NCBI GenBank assembly: GCA_021771635.1
Contig: JAETOQ010000002.1
Location: forward strand, 1 to 64,000
DNA: 64,000 nucleotides
Source: Oscillospiraceae bacterium
Lineage (GTDB): Bacteria > Bacillota > Clostridia > Oscillospirales > Oscillospiraceae
Reading direction: 5' to 3'
This document shows positions 52,573 through 61,670 of this stretch, piece after piece (position 1 is the stretch's first letter; each line of letters opens with the position of its first letter). A program made the translations under genes and the position numbers. The notes under the pieces are model-generated. The model ran no database searches. It saw only the letters and a program-made list of their open reading frames with translations, and was not told the DNA's origin.

Positions 52573-53244
52573 TCAGCCCACCTCTTCCGCAGCCTCCTGG
52601 GCCTCCATTTCAGCCGCCACATCTCCCCGGAACGCATCCCAGGCATCCGGGTTTTCCACATAGTATTTGGGGCAGACCTTGCCCGTCACGTCATAGTGGC
52701 GGATGACCTCCGTCTCCGGGTCCAGCCGGAACGTCCGGCACAGCCAGGCAGTCAGTTCCACCAAACGGTCATAGGTGACCGGGGCAAACGCCCCTGTTTC
52801 GTCGGGGTGGCAGACCTCGATGGACACCGTGTCGCCGTTCCGCTCATTGGAGGCATAGGATATCTCCGTCAGGGGAATGCACTGGATGACCTCCCCCTCC
52901 AAGCCCACCACAAAGTGGGAGCTGGCGTAGACGCCCTCCGCGCCGGAGGACAGGGACTCAAAATAGTTCCGGTTGGCCTGGGCGGTGGTGTTGGGGTTGC
53001 CCACGTAGTGGATGACCACGCCCCGGATCTTCTCCAGCTCCGTGCCGGGGCGGGACCACTCGTTTACCGTCAGATAGTCTTTCTGGACGTAATCCGGGAC
53101 CTCCACGTCCTTCGCTGAAGGGCCCCGTTTTGCCAGGACTGTCCCCACAACGGCGAACACCAGCACCAGCAGGACCGCCGCCAGGCAGCCGTTTTTCAAC
53201 CGGGGGTCCATACGCCGCCGGCGTCTTCTTCTGCGGGTAGGCAC
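52573..53244 (-). CDS. Membrane-anchored N-acetylmuramoyl-L-alanine amidase, 223 aa
   Basis: Amidase_2/PGRP fold that cleaves the stem peptide from peptidoglycan. An Arg-rich cytoplasmic start and one helix (LAAVLLVLVFAVVGTVLA, about 21-38), then the catalytic domain with zinc ligands in VVIHYVGNP, a central SSHFVVGLEGE and RHYDVTGKVCPKYY. GTG start with GGTGGGGTGA upstream. It begins six bases after the permease gene, so it belongs to the GntR-ABC operon. Confidence 0.87.
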   Translation of the reverse strand: MPTRRRRRRRRMDPRLKNGCLAAVLLVLVFAVVGTVLAKRGPSAKDVEVPDYVQKDYLTVNEWSRPGTELEKIRGVVIHYVGNPNTTAQANRNYFESLSSGAEGVYASSHFVVGLEGEVIQCIPLTEISYASNERNGDTVSIEVCHPDETGAFAPVTYDRLVELTAWLCRTFRLDPETEVIRHYDVTGKVCPKYYVENPDAWDAFRGDVAAEMEAQEAAEEVG

Positions 53245-53250
53245 AGATCG

Positions 53251-55245
53251 TCACCCCACCGTCACAGCGGCCGCGCCGGCCGGGAGATCGACGGCCCTTT
53301 CCGGGTCATAGAATACATAGGCCTCCGGGTCCACCCACTCCAGTTCCGCGTCGTTATAATTCTCCGGATTCAGTTCCCCGTAAGTCACCAGGTCCTCGTC
53401 CGTGATCAGTCCCAGGTCCTTCAGGCAGCTCACGGTGCTGTCCATGCCGGGGCGGACAGTGATGGTGATCCCGTCGTAAGCAATGCCGTCGCCATATTCG
53501 CTGGGATAGGTGAATCTCAGTTCCAGATTCATGGCATAATCGCCGCCGTTGCCGGAGCCGAACCAGTCATAGGTGCCCCAGGTGCCTGCGGCGGCATCTC
53601 TGCCGACAGCCTCCAGAACGGCGGCCGCCTCCCGGCTGTTCAGGTCCAGGCTCTCATTCCGTTTGTCCAAATACAGGTAACCGCTGTTCACTGTATAGCG
53701 GCTGTCATTCACATGGATGCGCTTGGCTTTCATGGCGTCGCTGTTCACCAGCTGGTCCAGCAGATGGTCATAGGTGCCCTCCTGGGCCATGCGGTCCCGG
53801 GCCATGGGCAGGAGATAATTCCGGCTTACCGTAAGGCCATTGGACAGCGTGTAGGTCACATGGAATGACGTTGTCCCCATGCCTCTGGAATACCAGTTGC
53901 AGGTGTTTTGTTCCTGGATGATGTAGTCCGCGTCCGCCGCGATGGCCTGATGGACCTGGCGGACCTGCTCCAGCAGTTCGTCCTCCTCGCCGGGGTAGAA
54001 TTCATAGGAGTTGTCAGCCGTATACAGGCTTACCTGCCGCACTTCGCTGATCTCCGGCACCCGGGCGGAGACGCCCAGGACATCAAAGTGCAGGACACCG
54101 CACAGGACGGCGCAGCCCACGGCCACCAGGGCCACGCCCTTCCAGCTGCCCCGGAACACCCGCAGGGCCTTGGCCAGCAGCATGGAGGCGATGTAATAGC
54201 CGATCACGCCCGCCACGATCATGCACACCAGCATGGGCAGGGTTCCGTAATACCATCCGCTCTGGAACTGCTCCCAGAACAGGGTGTACAGCAGCTGTCC
54301 GCCCAGCAGAGCCGCAAGGCCCGCCAGCCCAAAGCGGAACACGGGCTTCATCCACATAACGGCCACCACATCGCCGGCGGACTCACTTCTGCGGCGGCGG
54401 TACAGGGCATAGGCCAGGGCCAGCAGCACCACGCCCGCCAGGGCGTAGACACCGATGAGCCAGACATTTTCCAGACGGACAGCGGACAAAACGCTGTCGG
54501 TGTATCCGCCGTACACGGAACCCGCATCCCGGACAAACACCTCTTCATACGTCCGGTCCACGTCCACCTGATTGATAAGGTACACCGTGGGGGACAGCCA
54601 CTCCACGGCGCCGGAATAGCTGCCGGACAGGCCGAAGAGGAACCCCGTCGCAAAGGTGGACACCAGCCAGTCCAGCAGCACCGCCAGGAAGTGCAGCAGG
54701 AAATAGAACGCGGGCAGGGCAAAGATGTTTCCGGTGACAAAGGCCGCCAGGGTGGCGCTGGAGAAGTAGAAGAGGCTCTCCCCCAGCACGCCCAAGATGG
54801 TCACCAGCAGGCCCACCGGTTCCAAGCAGCCGCAGGCCAGGGAGACCAGAACGCACAGGGTTCCCACGACGGCATAGGGGATCAGCTGCATCGCCATGCC
54901 GGAGAGGAAGTTGGTGATGAACAGCCCCTCCCGCCGGATGGGCAGGGCGTGCATCAATCCCACGCTCCGGGCATTGTACAGATAGCTCCACACCACCATG
55001 GCGCAGAGGATGGCGTACAGCAGAGAGACGATAGGCACCACCTGGGACAGGATGATGTAATACGCCTCCGTGAACTCCATGGGATTTCTGCCAACAGCCG
55101 ATATCTCGCCGTACCGCATCAGCTGCAGCAGCATCGCCAGGGGAAACAGGCTCCCCAGGAAGCTGGCGCCGCCCCACAGGGGCCAGAACCGCGTCAGGTT
55201 CTTGCGGAACAGCGTCCCGTTAAAGAACGATGTCTTTGACCGCAT
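53251..55245 (-). CDS. ABC-2 type membrane permease with a large extracytoplasmic domain, 664 aa
   Basis: Twelve or so hydrophobic segments in two groups (about 25-290 and 315-400), then a 250-residue soluble C-terminal domain (VRQVSLYTADNSYEFYPGEED...). This is the organisation of YtrC/YtrD-like permeases. The start at 55245 follows GGGAGGTG and overlaps the ATPase gene by 26 nt. Substrate unknown; cell-envelope compounds are likely from context. Confidence 0.75.
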   Translation of the reverse strand: MRSKTSFFNGTLFRKNLTRFWPLWGGASFLGSLFPLAMLLQLMRYGEISAVGRNPMEFTEAYYIILSQVVPIVSLLYAILCAMVVWSYLYNARSVGLMHALPIRREGLFITNFLSGMAMQLIPYAVVGTLCVLVSLACGCLEPVGLLVTILGVLGESLFYFSSATLAAFVTGNIFALPAFYFLLHFLAVLLDWLVSTFATGFLFGLSGSYSGAVEWLSPTVYLINQVDVDRTYEEVFVRDAGSVYGGYTDSVLSAVRLENVWLIGVYALAGVVLLALAYALYRRRRSESAGDVVAVMWMKPVFRFGLAGLAALLGGQLLYTLFWEQFQSGWYYGTLPMLVCMIVAGVIGYYIASMLLAKALRVFRGSWKGVALVAVGCAVLCGVLHFDVLGVSARVPEISEVRQVSLYTADNSYEFYPGEEDELLEQVRQVHQAIAADADYIIQEQNTCNWYSRGMGTTSFHVTYTLSNGLTVSRNYLLPMARDRMAQEGTYDHLLDQLVNSDAMKAKRIHVNDSRYTVNSGYLYLDKRNESLDLNSREAAAVLEAVGRDAAAGTWGTYDWFGSGNGGDYAMNLELRFTYPSEYGDGIAYDGITITVRPGMDSTVSCLKDLGLITDEDLVTYGELNPENYNDAELEWVDPEAYVFYDPERAVDLPAGAAAVTVG

Positions 55246-56116
55246 AGTCCGCACCTCCCAATTCATAGATAAAGATCTCCTCCAATGTCAGAGGCACCGC
55301 GTCCACCAGAAGAGGACTGTACGTTGAAAGCTTCGCCGTGGCCTCCTCGGCGTTCATCCGCATAATCAGGGTGTGGATGCGGCCGGTCCTGGACGCATGG
55401 AGCACCGGCAGCTCCGCCGGGACCTCCGTCACACCGTCCTGAAACACCACCTGGAGCTTCACCATATTGTCTTGGAGCTGGGCGAGGCTCCGCTCCAGCA
55501 GGACCTTGCCGTGGTCCATGATGCCCACGTGGTCGCAGACGTCCTCCAGCTCCCGCAGGTTGTGGGAGCTGACCAGCACGGTGGTGCCCCGCTGGGCCAC
55601 GTCGCCCATCACCAGGGACCACACCTGCCGCCGCATCACCGGGTCCAGGCCATCCACCGGCTCGTCCAAAATCAGATAGTCCGGCATGCAGGAGAGGGCC
55701 AGCCAGAAGGCCACCTGCTTCTGCATGCCCTTGGACAGGCGGCGGATGGTCTTTTTCTCGTCGATGTTGAAAACTTCCTTCAGCTTTTCATAGCGCTCCA
55801 TGGAGAACGATGGATAAAAACCCCTGTAAAAGCGCATCATATCCCGGACGGTGGCCTGCAAAAAATAGTACCAATCGTCGGGGATGGCGGCCACCCGGGC
55901 TTTCAGCCCCGCGTTTTCCCACACATCCTCGCCGCCGATGCGGACGGTGCCCCCATCCTGGCGGTAGATGCCCGTCAGGCAGCGGATAACAGTGGACTTG
56001 CCCGCGCCGTTGGGGCCTACCAAACCGTATACGCTCCCCGCCGGAACGGACAGCGAGGCCCCGTCCAGGGCCGCGAAGCCGTCAAACTTCTTGACGGCGT
56101 CCTTGACTTCGATCAT
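55220..56116 (-). CDS. ABC transporter ATP-binding protein (YtrB-like), 298 aa
   Basis: Walker A is GPNGAGKST, the signature region is RRLSKGMQKQ, Walker B is YLILDEPVDGLD and the H-loop is VSSHNL. The C-terminal 70 residues form the extension typical of GntR-linked exporters. The stop overlaps the permease and the start overlaps the GntR stop. Confidence 0.9.
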   Translation of the reverse strand: MIEVKDAVKKFDGFAALDGASLSVPAGSVYGLVGPNGAGKSTVIRCLTGIYRQDGGTVRIGGEDVWENAGLKARVAAIPDDWYYFLQATVRDMMRFYRGFYPSFSMERYEKLKEVFNIDEKKTIRRLSKGMQKQVAFWLALSCMPDYLILDEPVDGLDPVMRRQVWSLVMGDVAQRGTTVLVSSHNLRELEDVCDHVGIMDHGKVLLERSLAQLQDNMVKLQVVFQDGVTEVPAELPVLHASRTGRIHTLIMRMNAEEATAKLSTYSPLLVDAVPLTLEEIFIYELGGADYAVKDIVL

Positions 56117-56508
56117 GGCTTTTCCTCCTTTACCATCCCGCTTCGGGACACACCCGGCGCCTCCGTGACCAACTCCAGCAGTTCCTGGTCGCTGACGCCC
56201 AGATACCGCAGTTCCGCCAGCAGTTCCCGCACCTTAGCCAGCAGGTCCTGCTTCCGCGCCGCGTCCGCGTCCACGTTGCCTGTGGCAAAGCTGCCCTTGC
56301 CGGGAACGGAGTAGATGTACCCCTCCCCCTCCAGTTCGTTGTAGGCCCGCTGGATGGTGTTGGGATTGATGGACAGCTGCGTGGCCAGTGCCCGGACGGA
56401 CGGCAGTTTCTCGTCCGGCGCCATGGCTCCGGTGACGATCAGCTTCCGCAGGCCATCCTTGATCTGCTCATAGATGGGCCGGGAATCCCGGTAATTCAGG
56501 CTGATCAT
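56113..56508 (-). CDS. GntR-family regulator, YtrA subfamily, 131 aa
   Basis: A short GntR protein: winged helix at 10-75 (YEQIKDGLRKLIVTGAMAPDEKLPSVRALATQLSI) and a small dimerisation tail, as in YtrA. It is first in the operon and has a 22-bp dyad over the promoter, so it represses its own ABC-amidase operon. Family members respond to wall-active antibiotics. Confidence 0.92.
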   Translation of the reverse strand: MISLNYRDSRPIYEQIKDGLRKLIVTGAMAPDEKLPSVRALATQLSINPNTIQRAYNELEGEGYIYSVPGKGSFATGNVDADAARKQDLLAKVRELLAELRYLGVSDQELLELVTEAPGVSRSGMVKEEKP

Positions 56509-56551
56509 CGCTTCACCTTCCCTTCTGCGGCGCGCTCCGCCGCAAACTGTA

Positions 56552-56573
56552 TTAACTGTACTAGTACGGTTAA
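56552..56573. promoter_or_regulatory. GntR/YtrA operator
   Basis: A 22-bp near-perfect dyad: half-site TTAACTGTACT and its mate AGTACGGTTAA. Confidence 0.8.
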
Positions 56574-56596
56574 CATATCATATGGTCCTTCCGTTG
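56568..56596 (-). promoter_or_regulatory. Promoter of the GntR-ABC-amidase operon
   Basis: Minus strand TTGACA, about 17 bp, TATGTT. The -10 runs into the operator dyad. Confidence 0.65.
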
Positions 56597-56683
56597 TCAA
56601 GCGCCTTCTGAGACAAAACGCGGAATTTCCCGGAAAAATATCGGCCTTTTTCACATATATAATAAAAATCCTCGATTTTTCTC

Positions 56684-56712
56684 TTTACAAGCGGCATCCG
56701 GTGTGGTATATT
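56684..56712 (+). promoter_or_regulatory. Promoter of rpsO
   Basis: TTTACA, 17 bp, TATATT. The roughly 100-nt leader that follows has GC hairpins and could hold an S15 autoregulatory site, though no known motif was recognised. Confidence 0.65.
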
Positions 56713-56820
56713 TCTAAAGCACGCGATTGTGCAAATCATGCCCCAGAGCTTCGTTTCGCGGACTTTCACCGATCCCGGAACGCAGTCCTGCGGGGAATTA
56801 TTTGAAAGGTGGAAATCACT

Positions 56821-57087
56821 ATGCTGCGCAAAGAGCAAAAGACTGCTGTTATCGACGCCAACCGCACCCATCCCACTGACACGGGTTCTCCCGAGGTCCA
56901 GATCGCCATTCTGACCGAGCGGATCAATGTGCTGACCGAGCACATGCGCAAGAACCCCCAGGACAAGCACTCCAACCGGGGCCTGCTGAAGATGGTCGGT
57001 AAGCGCCGCAGCCTGCTGGACTATCTGCAGAAGAAGGACATCGAGCGCTATCGTGCTCTGATCGCCAAGCTGGGTATCCGGAAGTGA
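56821..57087 (+). CDS. rpsO: 30S ribosomal protein S15, 88 aa
   Basis: Binds 16S rRNA during platform assembly. Family hallmarks: [20 protein letters not shown]-region equivalent [25 protein letters not shown], and Y.ALI.KLGIRK at the end. ATG 56821 has AAAGGTGG upstream; the ORF-track start four codons earlier is within that site. Confidence 0.97.
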   Translation: MLRKEQKTAVIDANRTHPTDTGSPEVQIAILTERINVLTEHMRKNPQDKHSNRGLLKMVGKRRSLLDYLQKKDIERYRALIAKLGIRK

Positions 57088-57091
57088 GTCG

Positions 57092-57193
57092 TCGCAAAGT
57101 CCGCTAAGCTCCATTTCCCGCTTTGCGGAAAACTTCGCACGCTCCCTTGCTCCTCCTCTTCCCACCGAACCCGCTTCGCTGGGCTTCGGCGGG
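57092..57193 (+). repeat. Structured 3' element after rpsO
   Basis: TCGCAAAGTCCGCT, 34 variable nt with hairpin TTTCC.GC-TTT-GCGGAAA, CGCTCCCTTGCTC, 18 nt, CCGCTTCGCTGGG. The same blocks occur at the ileS 3' end. It starts five bases past the rpsO stop. Confidence 0.65.
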
Positions 57194-57213
57194 ACATATG
57201 GACGAGAAGAAAC

Positions 57214-57245
57214 AAAGAGCGGCGCGGAACTCCGCGCCGCTCTTT
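57214..57245 (+). terminator. Terminator of rpsO
   Basis: AAAGAGCGGCGCGGA / TCCGCGCCGCTCTTT stem followed by TAAAA. Confidence 0.85.
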
Positions 57246-57285
57246 TAAAAATTAAAATTAAAAACTAAAATCAAAATCATTCCGC

Positions 57286-57366
57286 CGGGAGCCGCTGTCT
57301 TTTTGTGTTTGAAACTGTGCCCGAAATCTTCGGACATGCTTTCAAATACGAAAAGAGCCGCTCCCG
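57286..57366 (+). promoter_or_regulatory. Long hairpin in the pnp leader
   Basis: CGGGAGC pairs with GCTCCCG, and the inner arms GTCTTTTTGTGTTTGAAA and TTTCAAATACGAAAAGAG pair with few mismatches. A small inner hairpin CCGAA-ATC-TTCGG caps the loop. It ends about 27 nt before the pnp start. Confidence 0.65.
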
Positions 57367-57392
57367 AGTATCAAACGTAAAGGAGCAACAAC

Positions 57393-59543
57393 ATGTCAAC
57401 CATCATCACCCGCAGACAGTTCCCCGGCTACCACAAGTATGAGATGGAGCTGGCCGGCCGTCCCCTGACTCTGGAGGTAGGCAAGCTGGCAGAGCTGGCC
57501 AACGCCGCCGTCATGGTGGGCTACGGCGACACCCGCGTGCTGGTGTGCGCCACCGCCTCCGCCCGTCCCCGGGACGGCATCGACTTCTTCCCCCTGAGCG
57601 TGGACTTTGAGGAGAAGATGTACTCCGTGGGCCGTATTCCCGGCAGCTTCAACCGCCGGGAGGGCCGCCCCGGTGAGAAGGGCATTCTCACCAGCCGTGT
57701 CATCGACCGGCCCATCCGCCCCCTGTTCCCCTATGACTTCCGCAATGACGTGTCCATCATGGCCACCGTCATGAGCGTGGACCACGACTGCTCTCCCGAG
57801 ATCGCCGCCCTCATCGGCACCTCCGCCGCCCTGGCCATCTCCGACATCCCCTGGAACGGCCCTGTTGGCGCCCTGAAGGTGGGCCTGGTGGACGGCAAGC
57901 TGGTCATCAACCCCACCAGCGAGCAGCGGAAGGTCTCTGACCTGGACGTCACCGTGGTCTCCACCGGCAAGAAGGTGGTCATGATCGAGGCCGGCGCCAA
58001 CGAGGTCCCCAACGATGTCATGTTCGAGGCCATTCAAAAGGCCCACGAGGAGAACCAGAAGCAGATCGCCCTTATCAACCAGATGGTCGCTGAAATCGGC
58101 AAGCCCAAGTTCGACTATCCCCACGCCGCCTTCGACCAGGAGCTGTTTGACGATATTGTTGCCAACTTCATAGACGAGGCCAAGGCCGCCATGGACACCG
58201 ATGACAAGAACGTCCGGGAGCAGCGCTGGAACGCCATGATCGAGAAGTGGCACGAGAAGTATCTGGAATCTCACCCCGACATGGACCAGTATCTGGAGGA
58301 GATCACCTACAAGTTCCAGAAGAAGATCGTCAAGGCCTGGCTGCTGGAGGGCCACCGTGTGGACGGCCGTGCCAAGAACGAGATCCGTCCCCTGGACGCC
58401 GAAGTGGGCGTGCTGCCCCGGACCCACGGCTCCGGCCTGTTCACCCGGGGCCAGACCCAGGTGCTGTCCGTTTGCACCCTGGATACCCTCTCCGCCAACC
58501 AGAAGCTGGACACCATCTGGGAAGAGACGGAAAAGCGCTATATGCACCACTACAACTTCCCCGGCTACTCTGTGGGTGAGGCCAAGCCCGCCCGCAGCCC
58601 CGGCCGCCGGGAGATCGGTCACGGCGCTCTCGCCGAGCGTGCCCTGCTTCCCGTGATCCCCTCTGTGGAGGAGTTCCCCTACGCCATCCGGGTGGTATCC
58701 GAGGTCGTTTCTTCCAACGGCTCCACCTCTCAGGGCTCCATCTGCGGCTCTACCCTGGCCTTGATGGACGCCGGCGTGCCCATCAAGGCCCCTGTGGCCG
58801 GCATTTCCTGCGGCCTCATTCAGGACGATGACGGCTCCTTCACCACCTTCATCGACATCCAGGGCGTGGAGGACTTCCACGGCGAGATGGACTTCAAGGT
58901 GGCCGGCACCAAGAAGGGCATCACCGCCATCCAGATGGACCTGAAAAACGATGGCCTGACCATGGAGATCATTCGCAATGCCCTGGACATCACCTACGAT
59001 GCCCGGGTGCAGATCCTGGACCAGATCATGCTGCCCTGCATCGCTGAGCCCCGCAAGGAGGTCAGTAAGTATGCCCCCAAGATGATCACCATGCACATCG
59101 ATCCCGACAAGATCCGGGACGTCATCGGCAAGGGCGGCTCCGTCATCCAGAAGATCGTGGCCGACACCGGCGCCAAGATCGACATCAACGACGATGGTTC
59201 CGTGTTCATCTCCGCCCCCAACCCCGACAGCTGCGACGCCGCCAAGAAGTGCATTGACGACATCGTGTTCGTTCCCGAGGTGGGCTCTTTGTACTACGGC
59301 CGCGTGGTGCGCCTGATGACCTTCGGTGCCTTCGTGGAGCTGGCCCCCGGCAAGGACGGCCTGGTCCACATCTCCAAGCTGGCCGACCACCGCATCGAGA
59401 AGGTGGAGGACGCCTGCAAGATCGGCGACATGATGTGGGTGAAGGTCACCGACATCGATGAAAAGGGCCGGGTGAACCTGAGCCACAAGGATGCCGTGAA
59501 GGAGATCGCCGCCAAGGAAGCCGCCGGCGAGCGCATTAAGTAA
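57393..59543 (+). CDS. pnp: Polyribonucleotide nucleotidyltransferase, 716 aa
   Basis: A phosphorolytic 3'-5' exoribonuclease. Two RNase PH domains (first with [21 protein letters not shown], second with [14 protein letters not shown] and the catalytic region [18 protein letters not shown]), then KH ([15 protein letters not shown]) and S1 ([17 protein letters not shown]) domains. Full length. The ribosome binding site is AAAGGAG. It follows rpsO as in many bacteria but has its own leader. Confidence 0.97.
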   Translation: MSTIITRRQFPGYHKYEMELAGRPLTLEVGKLAELANAAVMVGYGDTRVLVCATASARPRDGIDFFPLSVDFEEKMYSVGRIPGSFNRREGRPGEKGILTSRVIDRPIRPLFPYDFRNDVSIMATVMSVDHDCSPEIAALIGTSAALAISDIPWNGPVGALKVGLVDGKLVINPTSEQRKVSDLDVTVVSTGKKVVMIEAGANEVPNDVMFEAIQKAHEENQKQIALINQMVAEIGKPKFDYPHAAFDQELFDDIVANFIDEAKAAMDTDDKNVREQRWNAMIEKWHEKYLESHPDMDQYLEEITYKFQKKIVKAWLLEGHRVDGRAKNEIRPLDAEVGVLPRTHGSGLFTRGQTQVLSVCTLDTLSANQKLDTIWEETEKRYMHHYNFPGYSVGEAKPARSPGRREIGHGALAERALLPVIPSVEEFPYAIRVVSEVVSSNGSTSQGSICGSTLALMDAGVPIKAPVAGISCGLIQDDDGSFTTFIDIQGVEDFHGEMDFKVAGTKKGITAIQMDLKNDGLTMEIIRNALDITYDARVQILDQIMLPCIAEPRKEVSKYAPKMITMHIDPDKIRDVIGKGGSVIQKIVADTGAKIDINDDGSVFISAPNPDSCDAAKKCIDDIVFVPEVGSLYYGRVVRLMTFGAFVELAPGKDGLVHISKLADHRIEKVEDACKIGDMMWVKVTDIDEKGRVNLSHKDAVKEIAAKEAAGERIK

Positions 59544-59568
59544 AAACCTCCTATCCGCAAAAATCAGA

Positions 59569-59596
59569 GGGACGGGCTGACAGCCCGTCCCCCTTT
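59569..59596 (+). terminator. Terminator of pnp
   Basis: GGGACGGGCT / AGCCCGTCCC stem followed by CCTTTTG. Confidence 0.8.
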
Positions 59597-59600
59597 TGTA

Positions 59601-59637
59601 AAAAAACATGGACGTCTGTCAGACGTCCATGTTTTTT
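59601..59637. terminator. Second, bidirectional terminator after pnp
   Basis: A perfect 17-bp stem AAAAAACATGGACGTCT / AGACGTCCATGTTTTTT with loop GTC. It works in both directions, serving pnp and the convergent RHH gene. Confidence 0.9.
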
Positions 59638-59695
59638 GTCTTGCATGCTTCAGATTTGAGCCGCCCGGAAAGCCGTTTCTAAGGGGCCCAGTGCG

Positions 59696-59860
59696 TTAAC
59701 GATCTGTCTTTTCCCGCTCCCGCAGATAATTGCGAAGGACAAGATTGATATAGGAAGAAAGTTGCCGGTCATCCTCTTCCGCCAGAACCCGGAGCTTCTT
59801 CACGATCTCCTCGTCCAGAGAAAGGCTGACCTTCACCTTCAGCGGCTTTGCAGTTTCCAT
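59696..59860 (-). CDS. Ribbon-helix-helix regulator, 54 aa
   Basis: Arc/CopG-like: beta strand LKVKVSLSLDEEIVKKLRVLA, then DRQLSSYINLVLRNYLRE. ATG 59860 follows GAGGTGATATGG. Divergent from the small gene/mnmE transcript, whose promoter contains a perfect 17-bp dyad, so this is the likely repressor acting there. Confidence 0.75.
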   Translation of the reverse strand: METAKPLKVKVSLSLDEEIVKKLRVLAEEDDRQLSSYINLVLRNYLREREKTDR

Positions 59861-59906
59861 CCATATCACCTCTGAAACCGAAGATACCATTTTTTCCTAT
59901 CGAATA

Positions 59907-59935
59907 TTGACACATCCTACTAAGTAGGATAAATT
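59907..59935 (+). promoter_or_regulatory. Promoter of the small gene-mnmE operon with operator in the spacer
   Basis: TTGACA, 17 bp, TAAATT. The spacer is filled by the perfect palindrome ATCCTACT-A-AGTAGGAT (59914-59930), a candidate RHH site. Confidence 0.75.
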
Positions 59936-59961
59936 CTTACCATGAAAGGGTGGTATGATAC

Positions 59962-60156
59962 ATGGATGACATTGATATTCTGCGTCAGATGTACGCCACG
60001 CTCTGCGGCGGCATGGACGATGCGCTGACCTTGCTGGAGAGCGGCAACGTCTGGGAAGCCAGAAAGGCCCTCCAGAGCGCTCTGACCCTGGCCGAGGAGC
60101 TGTACATTGCCGGGGAACAGACCGTCGACGAGCTGACAGAATACAGAAGGAGCTGA
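59962..60156 (+). CDS. Uncharacterised helical protein upstream of mnmE, 64 aa
   Basis: Helical and acidic (DILRQMYATLCGGMDDALTLLESG, WEARKALQSALTLAEELYI). It resembles small helical-hairpin proteins; no family was recognised. It ends five bases before mnmE, so the two are co-transcribed from an operator-controlled promoter. Confidence 0.7.
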   Translation: MDDIDILRQMYATLCGGMDDALTLLESGNVWEARKALQSALTLAEELYIAGEQTVDELTEYRRS

Positions 60157-60161
60157 GCTGA

Positions 60162-61538
60162 ATGGACATCATTGCCGCCATCGCAACAGGCGGAAATCCC
60201 ACCGCCATCGGCATCGTCCGCCTTTCCGGCGAGGGCTGCTTCGCCCTCTGTGACCGGGTGTTCCGCGCCGCGAACGGCAAGCCATTCGCGGAACAGGATG
60301 CCCGAAAAATGGTCTTTGGAGAAATGCTGGACAGCCAGGGCCGTGTCATCGACCGGGGGCTGGCGGTCCGGTTCCCCGGGCCCCGCAGCTACACCGGCGA
60401 GGATTCCGCCGAATTCCACTGCCACGGATCCCCCGTGGTGCTGCGGGAGCTTTTGGAGGCCCTGTTCGCCGCTGGCGCCCGGCAGGCAAAGGCCGGAGAG
60501 TTTACGAAGCGGGCTTTCCTCAACGGCCGGCTGGACCTGACCCAGGCGGAGGCCGTGGTGGACCTCATCGACGCGGAGACCGCCGCCGCCGCCCGGAACG
60601 CCGCCGCTCAGCTGGACGGCGGCCTGCGGCGGACATTGGAGCCCATCCAGGACGCCCTGCTGGACATCACCTCCCGGTTTTACGCCGTGGTGGACTACCC
60701 CGATGAGGACATCGAGGACGTTCAGCCCGAACAGGTGGCGGCGGCTTTGAAAACCGCCGATGAATCCCTGACCCGCCTGCTTGCCACCTGCCAGCGGGGA
60801 AAGGTGCTCAAATCCGGCGTGCGCACCGCCATCGTGGGCCGTCCCAACGCCGGAAAATCCTCTCTGCTCAACGCCCTGGCGGGCTATGAGCGGGCCATCG
60901 TCACCGACATCCCCGGCACCACCCGGGATACGGTGGAGGAATCCGTCCTCTGCGGCGGCGTGCTTCTGCGGCTCATCGACACCGCTGGCATCCGGGACAC
61001 GGAGGATGTGGTGGAGCAAAAGGGCGTGGAGCGGTCACGGCGGGCTATCCAGACGGCCGATCTGGTCATCGTCCTGCTGGACGGCACGTCGGAGATCACT
61101 CAGGAGGACCAGGACACCCTGGCTCTGGCCCAGAACAGCCCCCGGCTCATCCTCGCCACAAGCAAAAGCGACCTGCTGCCCGCCGGCTCCGGTCCCATTT
61201 TCAAGTTCCGCGGTCGAAAACCGGATGCCGCCGTCATGCTCAGCTCCGTGGCCCCCGGCGGGCTGCGCTGCCTGGAAAAAGCCATCGCAGAGCTCTTCCC
61301 CGCCGGGGATCCGAGGGAGGTCGGCTCCTTTCTGACCGACCAGCGGCAGGAGGACGCCGCCCGCCGGGCCCGGGACGCCGTCCGCCGGGCGGCGGAGGCG
61401 CTGGAGAGCGGCCTTACCCCGGATGCCGTCCTCACCGACGCGGAAGAGGCCCTGGACGCCCTGGGCGAGCTGACGGGCCGCACCGCCAAGGAGGAGATCG
61501 TCAGCCGCATTTTCTCCCGGTTCTGTGTCGGGAAATGA
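60162..61538 (+). CDS. mnmE: tRNA modification GTPase MnmE, 458 aa
   Basis: Acts with MnmG to modify U34 of tRNA. The N-terminal tetrahydrofolate-binding domain has PTAIGIVRLSGEGCF and PRSYTGEDSAEFHCHGS. The G domain has GRPNAGKSSLLNAL, GTTRDTVEE, DTAGIRD and ATSKSD (a variant of NKxD). The C-terminus is FCVGK with the conserved Cys. Full length. Confidence 0.96.
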   Translation: MDIIAAIATGGNPTAIGIVRLSGEGCFALCDRVFRAANGKPFAEQDARKMVFGEMLDSQGRVIDRGLAVRFPGPRSYTGEDSAEFHCHGSPVVLRELLEALFAAGARQAKAGEFTKRAFLNGRLDLTQAEAVVDLIDAETAAAARNAAAQLDGGLRRTLEPIQDALLDITSRFYAVVDYPDEDIEDVQPEQVAAALKTADESLTRLLATCQRGKVLKSGVRTAIVGRPNAGKSSLLNALAGYERAIVTDIPGTTRDTVEESVLCGGVLLRLIDTAGIRDTEDVVEQKGVERSRRAIQTADLVIVLLDGTSEITQEDQDTLALAQNSPRLILATSKSDLLPAGSGPIFKFRGRKPDAAVMLSSVAPGGLRCLEKAIAELFPAGDPREVGSFLTDQRQEDAARRARDAVRRAAEALESGLTPDAVLTDAEEALDALGELTGRTAKEEIVSRIFSRFCVGK

Positions 61539-61571
61539 CAAAAATGCGATTCTCATTCCCTTAAAACATAG

Positions 61572-61600
61572 TTTACAAAATCACATTGCGGTGGTACAAT
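61572..61600 (+). promoter_or_regulatory. Promoter of the DUF1836-degV operon
   Basis: TTTACA, 17 bp, TACAAT, about 70 nt before the GTG start. Confidence 0.75.
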
Positions 61601-61670
61601 CCTCCTGTATCAGCTTTTGAAGCTTTTTATCAGGTTTTCGTATGATTTCTAAATGAAGGAGGACTCTGCC

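Noticed and set aside
57396-59609. 737-aa minus-strand ORF opposite pnp
   Set aside because: Same kind of antisense shadow, Gly/Val/His-rich, no ribosome binding site or family pattern.
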